Shown: in pieces, positions 1-7,399 of the stretch
Position numbering within the stretch: position 1 is the first letter of the stretch
How the letters are laid out: every line of letters starts with the position of its first letter
Source of the DNA: Intestinimonas massiliensis (ex Afouda et al. 2020)
GTDB taxonomy: Bacteria > Bacillota > Clostridia > Oscillospirales > Oscillospiraceae
NCBI RefSeq assembly: GCF_900626285.1
Contig: NZ_LR131147.1
Location: 1,799,655 to 1,811,527, forward strand
DNA length: 11,873 bases
Direction of reading: 5' to 3'
Notes under the pieces: model-generated
Databases searched by the model: none
The model's input: only the letters and a program-made list of their open reading frames with translations
Told to the model about the DNA's origin: nothing
Translations under genes and position numbers: made by a program

Positions 1-111
1 GTCGTGGTTGGTAATGGTGGCCATGGCGGCACGGTCCATGGTGCCGTCTTCCTTCACCGCAACCACGCCGGAGGTATCAGGTACCTGCTTGACACAAACG
101 ATGCATTTCAT
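1..111 (-). CDS. etfB: Electron transfer flavoprotein beta subunit, N-terminal part (cut by window edge)
   Basis: The first 37 residues are visible. They open MKCIVCVKQVPDTSG, the hallmark start of EtfB, followed by a short acidic stretch and MDRAAMATITN, where the family usually has an (I)NPYDEYA-type segment. EtfB pairs with EtfA and, in butyrate-forming clostridia, with butyryl-CoA dehydrogenase. That complex couples crotonyl-CoA reduction by NADH to ferredoxin reduction (flavin-based bifurcation). The start codon is at 111-109, with a GGAGGG-type ribosome binding site 11 nt upstream. Only 25 nt separate it from the bcd stop, so it is in the same operon. etfA would be expected next, beyond the left edge. 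Bifurcation itself cannot be judged from this fragment. Confidence 0.9.
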   Translation of the reverse strand, partial: MKCIVCVKQVPDTSGVVAVKEDGTMDRAAMATITNHD

Positions 112-136
112 ATCGTAATTTTCCCTCCAGTTCCGT

Positions 137-1300
<1,164 letters not shown>

Positions 1301-1338
1301 TTGTTGCCTTCCTCCTAAGATATGTATTTCAGAACGGG

Positions 1339-1367
1339 CGGGCGGGAGTGTTTTGGGCTCCCGCCCG
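1339..1367 (-). other. GC-rich hairpin in the hbd-bcd spacer
   Basis: Perfect 10-bp arms (1339-1348 and 1358-1367, CGGGCGGGAG against CTCCCGCCCG) enclose a 9-nt loop. On the minus strand no T-run follows; the sequence goes into the bcd ribosome binding site region. It therefore looks like an mRNA stability or processing hairpin, or a weak attenuator, inside the operon rather than a terminator. The fold is seen; the role is inferred. Confidence 0.55.
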
Positions 1368-1389
1368 TCGTTGCGCGCTTAGGGAATGT

Positions 1390-2238
1390 TTACTTGCGAT
1401 AATCGTAGAAGCCGATGCCGGTCTTGCGGCCCAGCTTGCCGGCGCGGACCATCTTCCGCAGCAGCAGGGAGGCACGATACTTGGGATCGTGGGTCTCGCT
1501 GAACAGAGTGTCCATGATGGCCAGGCACACATCCAGGCCGATCAGATCGCCCAGAGCCAAGGGGCCCATGGGGTGGTTGGCGCCCAGCTTCATGGCGGTG
1601 TCGATGCCCTCAGCAGAAGCAACGCCGGTATACAGCAGATCCACAGCCTCATTGATCATGGGCACCAGGATCTTGTTCACCACGAAGCCGGGGGCCTCGT
1701 TGACCTCAACAGGCTCCTTGCCGATGGCCTTGGCCAGCTCGGTAACGGTGGCGCAGGTCTCGTCGGAGGTGTGAGCGCCGCGGATGACCTCAACCAGCTT
1801 CATAACGGTAGCGGGGTTGAAGAAGTGCATGCCGATGAACTTGTCGGGGCGCTTGGTGGCCGCGGCAATGGCGGTGATGGAGATGGAAGAGGTGTTGGAG
1901 GCCAGGATGGTCTCGGGCTTGCAGATCTTGTCCAGATCGGCGAAGATGCTCTTCTTGATGTCCAGGTTCTCGATGGCGGCCTCAACAACCAGGTCGGCGT
2001 CGGCAGCCGCGTTCAGGTCGGTAGTGAACGTCATGTGGGCCAGGATGTCGGCCTTCTTGGCCTCGTCCATCTTGCCCTTGGCAACCTGCTTGTCCAGGCC
2101 CTTGTTCAGACGGCCCTCGGAAGCCTTGATGATGTCGTCGTTGATATCGCGCACCACTACATCGTAGCTGTTGCGGGCAAACACCTGAGCGATATCCAGG
2201 CCCATGGTGCCGCCGCCGATCACAACAATCTTTTTCAT
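1390..2238 (-). CDS. hbd: 3-hydroxybutyryl-CoA dehydrogenase
   Basis: A 282-residue NAD(P)-dependent enzyme that interconverts acetoacetyl-CoA and (S)-3-hydroxybutyryl-CoA. The N-terminal Rossmann fold begins MKKIVVIGGGTMG with the GxGxxG-type loop. Ser117 (in ILASNTSS), His138 (in GMHFFNP), Glu150 and Asn188 (in GFVVNKI) match the catalytic residues known for clostridial Hbd. The C terminus ends KTGIGFYDYRK as in the family. The frame is open nine codons further upstream, but the Met at 2238 is chosen because AGGAGG sits 10 nt before it and the protein then has the standard length of 282. It is the second gene of the operon; its upstream gap to crt is unusually long and holds a hairpin block. 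Confidence 0.96.
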   Translation of the reverse strand: MKKIVVIGGGTMGLDIAQVFARNSYDVVVRDINDDIIKASEGRLNKGLDKQVAKGKMDEAKKADILAHMTFTTDLNAAADADLVVEAAIENLDIKKSIFADLDKICKPETILASNTSSISITAIAAATKRPDKFIGMHFFNPATVMKLVEVIRGAHTSDETCATVTELAKAIGKEPVEVNEAPGFVVNKILVPMINEAVDLLYTGVASAEGIDTAMKLGANHPMGPLALGDLIGLDVCLAIMDTLFSETHDPKYRASLLLRKMVRAGKLGRKTGIGFYDYRK

Positions 2239-2273
2239 AGCTATGTAACCTCCTAATTCTTTCAAAGAATTGC

Positions 2274-2297
2274 TTACTTGTTCTGGAAGTGCTTCTC
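2274..2297. repeat. 24-nt exact copy of the crt 3' end (left copy)
   Basis: This stretch is identical over 24 nt to the last coding part and stop codon of crt at 2466-2489. Read on the minus strand it encodes a second KHFQNK-stop, preceded by NARAVE instead of the real gene's LEKRAE. It lies 35 nt upstream of the hbd start. Together with the right copy it brackets 168 bp of hairpin-rich sequence. It could be a target duplication, a recombination scar, or the relic of the original crt end. Confidence 0.85.
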
Positions 2298-2465
2298 CAC
2301 GGCGCGGGCGTTTCCTGCGGGAAACGCGGGTATTACGGCCGCGCCGTCCAGGGGGAACCAGTTCCCCCTAGATACGCGCCGCAAGCGGCGCGATACCCCC
2401 TCCGCTCTCCGAGGGGATTGGAGGACGTAGGGGCCGATGCCCTCATCGGCCCGCCAGCTGCTTCT
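2298..2465. repeat. Hairpin-rich intergenic element between crt and hbd
   Basis: A 168-bp non-coding block made almost wholly of short stem-loops. These are 2308-2315/2320-2327 (GCGTTTCC arm), 2350-2358/2361-2369 (AGGGGGAAC arm), 2375-2382/2385-2392 (CGCGCCGC arm), a weaker CCCTC/GAGGG pair near 2397-2415, and 2431-2439/2444-2452 (GGGCCGATG arm, loop CCCT). The GTAGGGGCCGATG...CATCGGCCC style resembles dispersed intergenic repeats common in Oscillospiraceae genomes; that comparison is from memory. It would be transcribed within the crt-hbd message. Likely a small non-autonomous (MITE/REP-like) element; no ORF of its own is convincing. Confidence 0.6.
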
Positions 2466-2489
2466 TTACTTGTTCTGGAAGTGCTTCTC
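2466..2489. repeat. 24-nt repeat, right copy (crt 3' end)
   Basis: In-gene copy of the exact 24-nt direct repeat. It covers the last seven codons and stop of crt and is identical to 2274-2297, 192 bp away. Confidence 0.85.
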
Positions 2490-3242
2490 GGCGCGCTTCT
2501 CCAGGAAGGCGCCCATGCCCTCGTCCTTGTCGGCGGTGCCGCAGCACACGCCAAAGGCCTCAGCCTCAAAGGCAGAACCGGTGGCGATGTCGGTCTGCAT
2601 ACCCATGCGGATGCAGCGCTTGGACTCCTGCACGGCGATCTGAGCGTTGGCGCAGATGGCGTTGGCCAGCTCCATAGCCTTGTCCATCAGCTCCTCAGGA
2701 GGATACACCTCGCTGACCAGACCGATGGCCTTGGCCTCGTCCGCCTTGATGGTCTTGGCGGTGAGGATCAGCTCCATCGCCTTGGAGACGCCCACGATCC
2801 GGGGCAGCCGCTGGGTGCCGGCGAAGCCGGGGGTGATGCCCAGACCCACCTCGGGCTGGCCGAACCGGGCCTTCTCGCTGGCCAGACGGATGTCGCAGGC
2901 CATGCTCAGCTCACAGCCGCCGCCCAGAGCAAAACCGTTCACCGCGGCGATGACGGGCTTGGCCATGTTCTCCAGCTTCAGGAACACGCTGTTGCCGTGG
3001 ACACCGAACTTCTTGCCCTCGATGGAGGAGAAGCCCTTCATCTCACCGATATCAGCACCCGCCACAAAGGAGCGGCCGGCACCAGTCAGGATCATTACAT
3101 AGATCTCGTCGTCAGCAGCCACCTGATCGATGACCGCATCCAGGTCGCTGAGCACCTGGCTGTTCAGCGCGTTCAGCGCCTCCTGCCGGTCAATGGTAAC
3201 CACACCCACGTGGCCCTGCTTTTCCAGCTTAACGAATCCCAT
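2466..3242 (-). CDS. crt: 3-hydroxybutyryl-CoA dehydratase (crotonase)
   Basis: A 258-residue enoyl-CoA hydratase family protein that dehydrates 3-hydroxybutyryl-CoA to crotonyl-CoA. The FVAGADIGEM block (59-68) and GFALGGGCELSMACDIRLAS (103-122) form the CoA/oxyanion site. Glu111 (in GGGCE) and Glu131 (in GQPEVGLG) are the two expected catalytic glutamates. The C terminus DEGMGAFLEKRAEKHFQNK fits the family. The start at 3242 has AAGGAGG about 8 nt upstream. It is the first gene of the operon, with a promoter and Rex-like sites in front. No thiolase gene (thl) is adjacent, so acetoacetyl-CoA must be made by a thiolase encoded elsewhere. Its 3' end is duplicated downstream. Confidence 0.95.
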   Translation of the reverse strand: MGFVKLEKQGHVGVVTIDRQEALNALNSQVLSDLDAVIDQVAADDEIYVMILTGAGRSFVAGADIGEMKGFSSIEGKKFGVHGNSVFLKLENMAKPVIAAVNGFALGGGCELSMACDIRLASEKARFGQPEVGLGITPGFAGTQRLPRIVGVSKAMELILTAKTIKADEAKAIGLVSEVYPPEELMDKAMELANAICANAQIAVQESKRCIRMGMQTDIATGSAFEAEAFGVCCGTADKDEGMGAFLEKRAEKHFQNK

Positions 3243-3284
3243 TTGTCCTGCCTCCTTAAAAGGTCATAACATTAAAGGTCAGAA

Positions 3285-3302
3285 TCGTTATTTTTTTAAC
3301 AC
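3285..3302. promoter_or_regulatory. Candidate Rex operator downstream of the crt promoter
   Basis: The 18-nt site (TCGTTATTTTTTTAACAC) matches 11 of the 14 fixed positions of the Rex consensus TTGTTAANNNNTTAACAA; mismatches are at positions 2, 7 and 18. It lies between the crt -10 box (3317-3322) and the crt ribosome binding site, about where a redox repressor would block elongation or initiation. Rex control of crt operons is established in clostridia. Its use here is inferred. Confidence 0.5.
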
Positions 3303-3316
3303 TGCCTTTCCTAATA

Positions 3317-3345
3317 AGTATAACGCTTTCCGGTCAAACAGGCAA
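3317..3345 (-). promoter_or_regulatory. Promoter of the crt-hbd-bcd-etf operon
   Basis: On the minus strand, -35 TTGCCT (3340-3345), a 17-nt spacer and -10 TATACT (3317-3322) make a sigma-A-type promoter. Transcription would start near 3310, giving a leader of about 70 nt before the crt ATG. It is the only good promoter-like match in this AT-rich gap. Confidence 0.6.
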
Positions 3346-3371
3346 GCAAAATGCAGGCAGAAAAGCGTTAT
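3320..3371. promoter_or_regulatory. Inverted repeat spanning the crt promoter, with a second partial Rex-like site
   Basis: ATAACGCTTT (3320-3329) and AAAGCGTTAT (3362-3371) are perfect 10-nt inverted arms. The inner arm overlaps the -10 box. The outer arm begins a partial Rex-like site at 3365-3382 (9 of 14 consensus positions), placed upstream of the -35 box. The word CGTTATTTTTTT occurs at 3286-3297 and again at 3366-3377, exactly 80 bp apart, so two operators bracketing the promoter are possible. Confidence 0.4.
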
Positions 3372-3391
3372 TTTTTTGTCAATGATTATGT

Positions 3392-3428
3392 AAAAAATGC
3401 ACAAAGCCATGAAATCACAGCTTTGTGC
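3392..3428 (-). terminator. Rho-independent terminator of the DUF554 gene
   Basis: Arms GCACAAAGC (3399-3407) and GCTTTGTGC (3420-3428) form a 9-bp stem with a 12-nt loop. On the minus strand it is followed by A and then six T (3392-3397). It ends the message from the DUF554 gene just before the crt promoter, insulating the butyrate operon. The rest of the 3243-3604 gap holds the crt regulatory region and the duplicated DUF554 end; no gene is apparent. Confidence 0.8.
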
Positions 3429-3521
3429 TCTCAGAAGAATGTTCAAACTGCTCCGTTTGCTTTTTCTTTCATCGACAGGTTTCCTTCCAATTCAGCCTGT
3501 CTTTTCCATTTCTGGATACTT

Positions 3522-3584
3522 CAGCACGCTCCCCGGCCGGCGGCTCAGCGGAATGCACCCCAGCGGCGGGAAGATGGCCGGCGG
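3522..3584. repeat. Diverged downstream copy of the DUF554 gene 3' end
   Basis: This 63-bp stretch matches the last coding part of the DUF554 gene (3611-3673) at 55 of 63 positions, in the same orientation and 89 bp away. Read on the minus strand it would encode PAIFPPLGCIPLSRRPGSVL, mirroring the real C terminus PAIFLPLGYIPLSQWLGSVL, but it has no start and no stop at the equivalent place. It is a non-functional gene-end duplicate. Confidence 0.8.
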
Positions 3585-3604
3585 GGATACAATATGCCGC
3601 CCCT

Positions 3605-4315
3605 TTACCCCAGCACGCTCCCCAGCCATTGGCTCAGCGGAATGTACCCCAGCGGCAGGAAGATGGCAGGCAGCATGTTGCCCACCCGCAGCTTCTCCTT
3701 GGACAGCCCCAGCATATTGATGCCGATGCCCACGATGATGGTGCCGCCCACGGCGCTCATCTCGGTGACCACCGCCGGATCCATGCCCTGGCCCACCGCG
3801 GCGAAGATCAGGGTCAGGCCTCCCTGGTAGATCAGGATAGGCAGGGCGGCGAAAGCCACGCCCACCCCCATGGCGGCGGCAAAGGTGATGGAGGTCACCC
3901 CGTCAATGACGGCCTTGGAGATAATGATGTCGTAGTTGTGGTTCATGCCCGCCTCCATGGAGCCGTTGATGGCCATGGCCCCCACGCAGAAGAGCACCGA
4001 GGCGTTGACAAAGCCCTCCACGAAGCGGTTGTTGCCCTCCCCCCGGATGAGCTTGCGGCGGAGCAGCTCCCCTACGCTGTCCATCCGCTTTTCGATGTTG
4101 ACGGCCTCTCCCAGCAGGGTGCCCACCACCATGCACACGATGACGCACAAGCTGTCCGCCGTGGAGATCATGCTGGTGATGCCGATACCCAGCACGCACA
4201 GGCCCAGGGCAAAAGTCAGGCCCGAGGCGAACCGGGCGCTGATGCGGTTCTTGAAGATCAGTCCCAGCATGCTCCCCAGAAGGATCAGGACTACGTTGAT
4301 AATGGTGGCGATCAT
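3605..4315 (-). CDS. DUF554 family multi-pass membrane protein
   Basis: A 236-residue hydrophobic protein starting MIATIINVVLILLGSMLGL and continuing with the glycine-rich helix ASGLTFALGLCVLGIGI. Later features are an amphipathic segment containing NIEKRMDSVGELLRRKL, then helices including LFCVGAMAINGS and GVGVAFAALPILIYQGG. This is the layout of the DUF554 family (B. subtilis YdfK and E. coli YqgA types), whose function is not established. The start at 4315 is preferred over upstream in-frame Met codons because homologs begin here, AGGGAG lies just upstream, and the promoter is at 4356-4384. It is single-gene, with its own promoter and terminator, and divergent from the flippase gene. The 3' end is duplicated downstream. 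Confidence 0.88.
   Translation of the reverse strand: MIATIINVVLILLGSMLGLIFKNRISARFASGLTFALGLCVLGIGITSMISTADSLCVIVCMVVGTLLGEAVNIEKRMDSVGELLRRKLIRGEGNNRFVEGFVNASVLFCVGAMAINGSMEAGMNHNYDIIISKAVIDGVTSITFAAAMGVGVAFAALPILIYQGGLTLIFAAVGQGMDPAVVTEMSAVGGTIIVGIGINMLGLSKEKLRVGNMLPAIFLPLGYIPLSQWLGSVLG
3611..3673. repeat. In-gene partner of the DUF554 3'-end repeat
   Basis: Covers the end of the DUF554 coding sequence apart from its last three bases plus stop. It is 87% identical to 3522-3584. Mismatches (8) fall on all base types, with no adenine bias. Confidence 0.8.
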
Positions 4316-4342
4316 GGCTCTCCCTGCTTTCACACTGCAATG

Positions 4343-4353
4343 CGCTAATAGCG
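4343..4353. promoter_or_regulatory. 11-nt palindrome at the DUF554 transcription start
   Basis: CGCTAATAGCG is a perfect palindrome around a central A. It lies just downstream of the -10 box of the DUF554 promoter, over the expected start site. It could be an operator or a short leader hairpin; no regulator can be named. Confidence 0.3.
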
Positions 4354-4355
4354 AT

Positions 4356-4384
4356 ATGATACCCCTTCTTTTCCCGTTTGTCAA
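4356..4384 (-). promoter_or_regulatory. Sigma-A promoter of the DUF554 gene
   Basis: On the minus strand a perfect -35 TTGACA (4379-4384), a 17-nt spacer and -10 TATCAT (4356-4361, five of six consensus bases). The predicted start near 4349 leaves a leader of about 35 nt before the ATG at 4315. This is the strongest promoter match in the window. Confidence 0.8.
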
Positions 4385-4445
4385 CGGATGACGTATGGCG
4401 GACAACCTGTGGAGAATAAAGTGGTAGGCGAAGGGGGGCGCAGTG

Positions 4446-5987
4446 ATGAAGCTCGACCGCACATCCATGCTATACGGCACCCTGCTGCTGACGGGCACCG
4501 GGATCTGCTCTCAGGCCCTGGGGTTTGTGTACCGCATTTTTCTGTCCCGGCTCATCGGGGCGGAGGTGATGGGCCTGTACCAGCTGGTGATGCCGGTGTA
4601 CTCCGTACTCATGTCCATCACCGCCGTGGGGCTGACGGCGGCGGTGTCCAATCTGTCGGCCAGTTACCATGCCCTGGGCAACCGGGCGGCCATATCCGCC
4701 CTGCTCCGCCGCTGTCTGGTCCTCTTTCTGGCCCTGTTCACCCCGGCGGCAGTCATCACCGTTGTGTGCTATGACCCCATTTCGGTGTACCTGCTGGGGG
4801 ACGCCCGCACCCAGACAGGGCTGGTGCTGCTGCTGCCCTGCGTGCTGCTCACCGGGGTGGAGAACCTGCACAAGCACTACTTCTACGGCACGGGGAACGT
4901 GCGCCCCCCGGCGGCGGTGGAGCTGTGCGAGCAGTTCATCCGGGCGGCGGCGGTGCTGGGCCTGCTGGTGCTTTTCCTGCCCCAGAACCCGGAACGGACG
5001 GTGGCCCTCATCGTGCTGGGTATGACGGCCTGCGAGCTGTTCTCCGCCCTCACCCTCCTGCTGCTGGCCCGCCGCAGTCTGGACCGGGCCGCCGGTCTGC
5101 CGGGGACGGTACCCGGCCGGCGGGAGCTGACCCGGAAGGTGGCGTCCCTGGCCCTGCCGGTTGGGATGACCAGTCTGCTGGGCAACCTGATGGGTTCGGC
5201 CACGGCGGTGCTCATTCCCCAGCAGCTGGTGCGGGCGGGGGCGGAGGTCCACGAGGCCATGAGCGCCTTCGGCGTGCTGTGCGGCATGACCATCCCCATG
5301 CTCAGCCTGCCCACCGCCTTTATCGGTGCCCTGGGCCTCACCCTGATGCCCAAGCTGGCCCAGGCCGCCGCCCTGGGCCGGACCGACCTGGTGCGGAGCC
5401 GGCTGGACCGGGCCATGCTGGCCACCTCGGTGCTGGTCCTCCCCGCCATGGCCCTGCTCACCGTGCTGGGGCCCACTCTGGGGGTGCTCCTCTTCCGGGA
5501 GCCGACAGCGGGAGACTACCTGCTCCCCCTGGCCGTGGGGGTGGCCCTGACCTGCTGGCAGGCGGTGCTCTCCGGCGCCCTCAACGGGGTGGGCAGGCAG
5601 AAGACCGCCGCACGCAACGCCCTGCTGTCGGCGGTGGTGGAGCTGGGGGGCACCTACTTCCTCATGGGCCTGCCGGGGGTGGGGCTGGGGGGTTATGTGG
5701 CGGGCTTCGTGCTCTCCGCCGCCCTGGGAGCCTGGCTCAACTGGCGGGGGGTCCACAGGGCCACCGGACTGAAGGCCCGGATCTTTGCCTGGTGCACCGC
5801 CCCCGGCCTGGCCGCCCTGCTGATGGGTCTGGTGGTCCGGCTGCTGTTCCAGGTACTCCGCTCCCACGGACTGGCTGACATCCCCAATCTGGCCGTCTGC
5901 CTGCTCTTCGGTGTGGTCTTTTACCTGGCCGCTCTCCAGGCCCAGGGGGTATCCCTGTTCTCTATCTTCCGCCGGTCCCGGCGGTGA
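4446..5987 (+). CDS. SpoVB/MurJ-like lipid-linked oligosaccharide flippase
   Basis: A 513-residue polytopic membrane protein of the MOP (MATE-like) superfamily, polysaccharide synthesis/SpoVB branch. The N-terminal QALGFVYRIFLSRLIGAEVM followed by GLYQLVMPVYSVLMS is the family signature. The rest shows the usual dozen or more hydrophobic helices and the mid-protein GMTSLLGNLMGSATAVLIPQ, with SAFGVLCGMTIPMLSLPTAF shortly after. SpoVB-type proteins are thought to flip peptidoglycan precursors, in B. subtilis during spore cortex synthesis; that role here is inferred. Length matches SpoVB (~515). A GTG at 4443 is in frame, but the ATG at 4446 has the better distance (7 nt) from GGGGGG. No convincing promoter is visible in the 60 bp upstream. 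It stands alone, ending at a bidirectional terminator. Confidence 0.85.
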   Translation: MKLDRTSMLYGTLLLTGTGICSQALGFVYRIFLSRLIGAEVMGLYQLVMPVYSVLMSITAVGLTAAVSNLSASYHALGNRAAISALLRRCLVLFLALFTPAAVITVVCYDPISVYLLGDARTQTGLVLLLPCVLLTGVENLHKHYFYGTGNVRPPAAVELCEQFIRAAAVLGLLVLFLPQNPERTVALIVLGMTACELFSALTLLLLARRSLDRAAGLPGTVPGRRELTRKVASLALPVGMTSLLGNLMGSATAVLIPQQLVRAGAEVHEAMSAFGVLCGMTIPMLSLPTAFIGALGLTLMPKLAQAAALGRTDLVRSRLDRAMLATSVLVLPAMALLTVLGPTLGVLLFREPTAGDYLLPLAVGVALTCWQAVLSGALNGVGRQKTAARNALLSAVVELGGTYFLMGLPGVGLGGYVAGFVLSAALGAWLNWRGVHRATGLKARIFAWCTAPGLAALLMGLVVRLLFQVLRSHGLADIPNLAVCLLFGVVFYLAALQAQGVSLFSIFRRSRR

Positions 5988-6003
5988 CTGCGCGAAACAA
6001 AAA

Positions 6004-6038
6004 TCCCGGCTGCCTGTTCCACGGCAGCCGGGACTTTT
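6004..6038. terminator. Bidirectional terminator between the flippase and thioesterase genes
   Basis: An 11-bp perfect stem (6004-6014 with 6023-6033, TCCCGGCTGCC arm) and an 8-nt loop. The plus strand continues ACTTTT. The minus strand continues with five T, G and three T. It serves both the flippase gene (plus) and the suf-like/thioesterase set (minus), which converge here. Confidence 0.85.
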
Positions 6039-6054
6039 CCATTCGAATGAAAAA

Positions 6055-6492
6055 TCAGTTCTTCTTGGGGGGCTGATATTCCCCTGTGGCGTAAAAGGTA
6101 AAAATACCTGTGGCCACCAGTCTGTTCTCCGAATCGGTCATGCTGATATCATACACCAGAATCGTGCGGCCGATCTTCTTTGGGGCGGCCACACAGAATA
6201 CCTTGTTCCCTTTGGCGGCGGACAAAAACTGCATGGAACTGTCCAGGGTGACGCAGGTGCGGCCGGTGGTGAAAGCCGCGGTGCCCGCCACTGTGTCCGC
6301 CAGGGTGAACAGGGCGCCGCCGTGGACCATGCCCATGGGATTCTGGGTGTCGGTGCGGATCTCTAGCTCCCCCTCGGCGGAGTGGTCCCCGTGGATGGCG
6401 GTGACCACAGCCCCGCTCTTGGGCCCGAAGTATGGGCCGCTGTTGACCTTATTCAGCATGCCGCTGTAATCTCTGTTACTGCAGGAATCCAT
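6055..6492 (-). CDS. PaaI/YbgC-like hotdog-fold acyl-CoA thioesterase
   Basis: A 145-residue hotdog-fold protein. The core NPMGMVHGGALFTLADTVAG (51-70) contains the HGG turn (57-59) and Asp66, typical of PaaI-type thioesterases that hydrolyse aryl- or acyl-CoA. TLDSSMQFLSAAKG and ATGIFTFYATG fit the later strands. The ATG at 6492 is preferred: GAGGAG lies 10 nt upstream and it overlaps the preceding suf-like stop by 17 nt, indicating translational coupling. Met12 (6459) is an alternative without a good ribosome binding site. Its substrate is unknown. Placement with Fe-S genes does not explain it. With a butyrate operon nearby it might scavenge stalled CoA esters, which is only a guess. Confidence 0.85.
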   Translation of the reverse strand: MDSCSNRDYSGMLNKVNSGPYFGPKSGAVVTAIHGDHSAEGELEIRTDTQNPMGMVHGGALFTLADTVAGTAAFTTGRTCVTLDSSMQFLSAAKGNKVFCVAAPKKIGRTILVYDISMTDSENRLVATGIFTFYATGEYQPPKKN

Positions 6493-7399
6493 CCAGAATC
6501 TTCTCCTCTGCCTCCTGCTCGGTGAGGCCCAGGGTCATCAGCTTGAGGATCTGGTCACCGGCGATGCGGCCGATGGCCGCCTCATGGATGAGCTGTGCGT
6601 CTACATGGTTGGCCACGATGGCCGGGATGGAGGAGATCCGGGCCTGGCCCATGATGATGGAATCGCACTGGACGTGGCCGAAGCACTTGGTGTTGCCCGT
6701 CATCTTGGGGTAGAACACCTGCACGGACTGGTCCTGGGCCACGGAGCGGGAGATGACCCGCCCGGAGGCGTCCTCCCCGTCCAGGATGATCTCCATGTCG
6801 CTCTCGGCGGTCTGCTGGCCGTGGGTCAGCAGCTTTTCGGTGATCACCGCCTCGGCCCGGGGACCCACCACGATCTTGGTCTCCCGCTTGGTGGAGTCCA
6901 CGCCCCGGATCTGGGTGGACTCCATATTGATGGAGGCGCCCTCGTCCAGGTAGACGATGGTCTGGGGATTCATGATCCGCTTGCCGGTGCCGGGACCCTC
7001 ACCGTAGTGGCGCTCCACATAGCGCACCTTGGAGTTTTTGCCGATGTGGAAGGTGTGTACGCCGTCGTGCTGGCTGGTCTCGCAGCCGGTGTTGTGGATG
7101 CCGCAGCCCGCCACGATGTCCACGTCGCAGTCGTCCCCGATGAAGAAGTCGTTGTACACCAGCTCGGAAAGGCCGGTCTGGCTGATGATGACGGGGATGT
7201 GCACCGCCTCGTGCTTGGTGCCGCTCTTCACGGTGATGTTGATGCCCGACTTGCCCGGCTCGGTCTTGGTGGTGATCTCGATGTTGGCCGTGCTGTTGCG
7301 GGAATCCAGCTGTCCGTTGCGGCGGATGTTGTAGGCCCCCTGGGGGGTCTTTTCCAGGTCCGCGATCTCCTTGAGGAGCTTCCATTCTGCCTGATCCAT
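6476..7399 (-). CDS. Short SufB/SufD-like Fe-S scaffold (SMS-type SmsB)
   Basis: A 307-residue SufB/SufD-family protein, much shorter than canonical SufB (~470), lacking most of the N-terminal region. The conserved C-terminal core is intact: CFGHVQCDSIIMG has Cys245 in the position of the cluster-ligand Cys of SufB, and QLIHEAAIG supplies His272-Glu273. The middle is the expected beta-helix sequence. With the SufC-like ATPase it matches the two-gene SUF-like minimal system (SMS) described in anaerobes and archaea. The true start at 7399 overlaps the sufC-like stop as TAATG. The frame is open further upstream, but that part overlaps the ATPase gene and is not protein-like. No cysteine desulfurase (SufS) or SufU lies alongside, so sulfur must come from another source. 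Confidence 0.85.
   Translation of the reverse strand: MDQAEWKLLKEIADLEKTPQGAYNIRRNGQLDSRNSTANIEITTKTEPGKSGINITVKSGTKHEAVHIPVIISQTGLSELVYNDFFIGDDCDVDIVAGCGIHNTGCETSQHDGVHTFHIGKNSKVRYVERHYGEGPGTGKRIMNPQTIVYLDEGASINMESTQIRGVDSTKRETKIVVGPRAEAVITEKLLTHGQQTAESDMEIILDGEDASGRVISRSVAQDQSVQVFYPKMTGNTKCFGHVQCDSIIMGQARISSIPAIVANHVDAQLIHEAAIGRIAGDQILKLMTLGLTEQEAEEKILDGFLQ

Noticed and set aside
2298..2465. CRISPR array or tRNA-like structures in the hairpin block
   Set aside because: The hairpins differ from each other, there are no regularly spaced identical repeats, and no tRNA cloverleaf or CCA-type features are seen.
3474..3501. GACAGG/CCTGTC hairpin as a second terminator
   Set aside because: Only six base pairs with a 16-nt loop and no good T-run on the minus strand; the 3392-3428 structure is a much better terminator.
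3522..3673. Template/variable repeat pair of a diversity-generating retroelement
   Set aside because: Mismatches between the copies are not concentrated at template adenines, no reverse transcriptase is nearby, and the affected gene is a membrane protein with no variable-lectin domain.
4385..4445. Promoter for the flippase gene (TTGTCA at 4378-4383)
   Set aside because: No -10-like hexamer lies 16-18 nt downstream; the -35 resemblance is the complement of the DUF554 -35 box.
4470..5867. Long open frame on the minus strand opposite the flippase gene (and a similar 592-codon plus-strand frame at 8553-10331 opposite enolase)
   Set aside because: Both are Gly/Ala/His/Gln-rich low-complexity translations with no domain, lying antisense to clearly real genes. 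They result from the strong G/C third-position bias.
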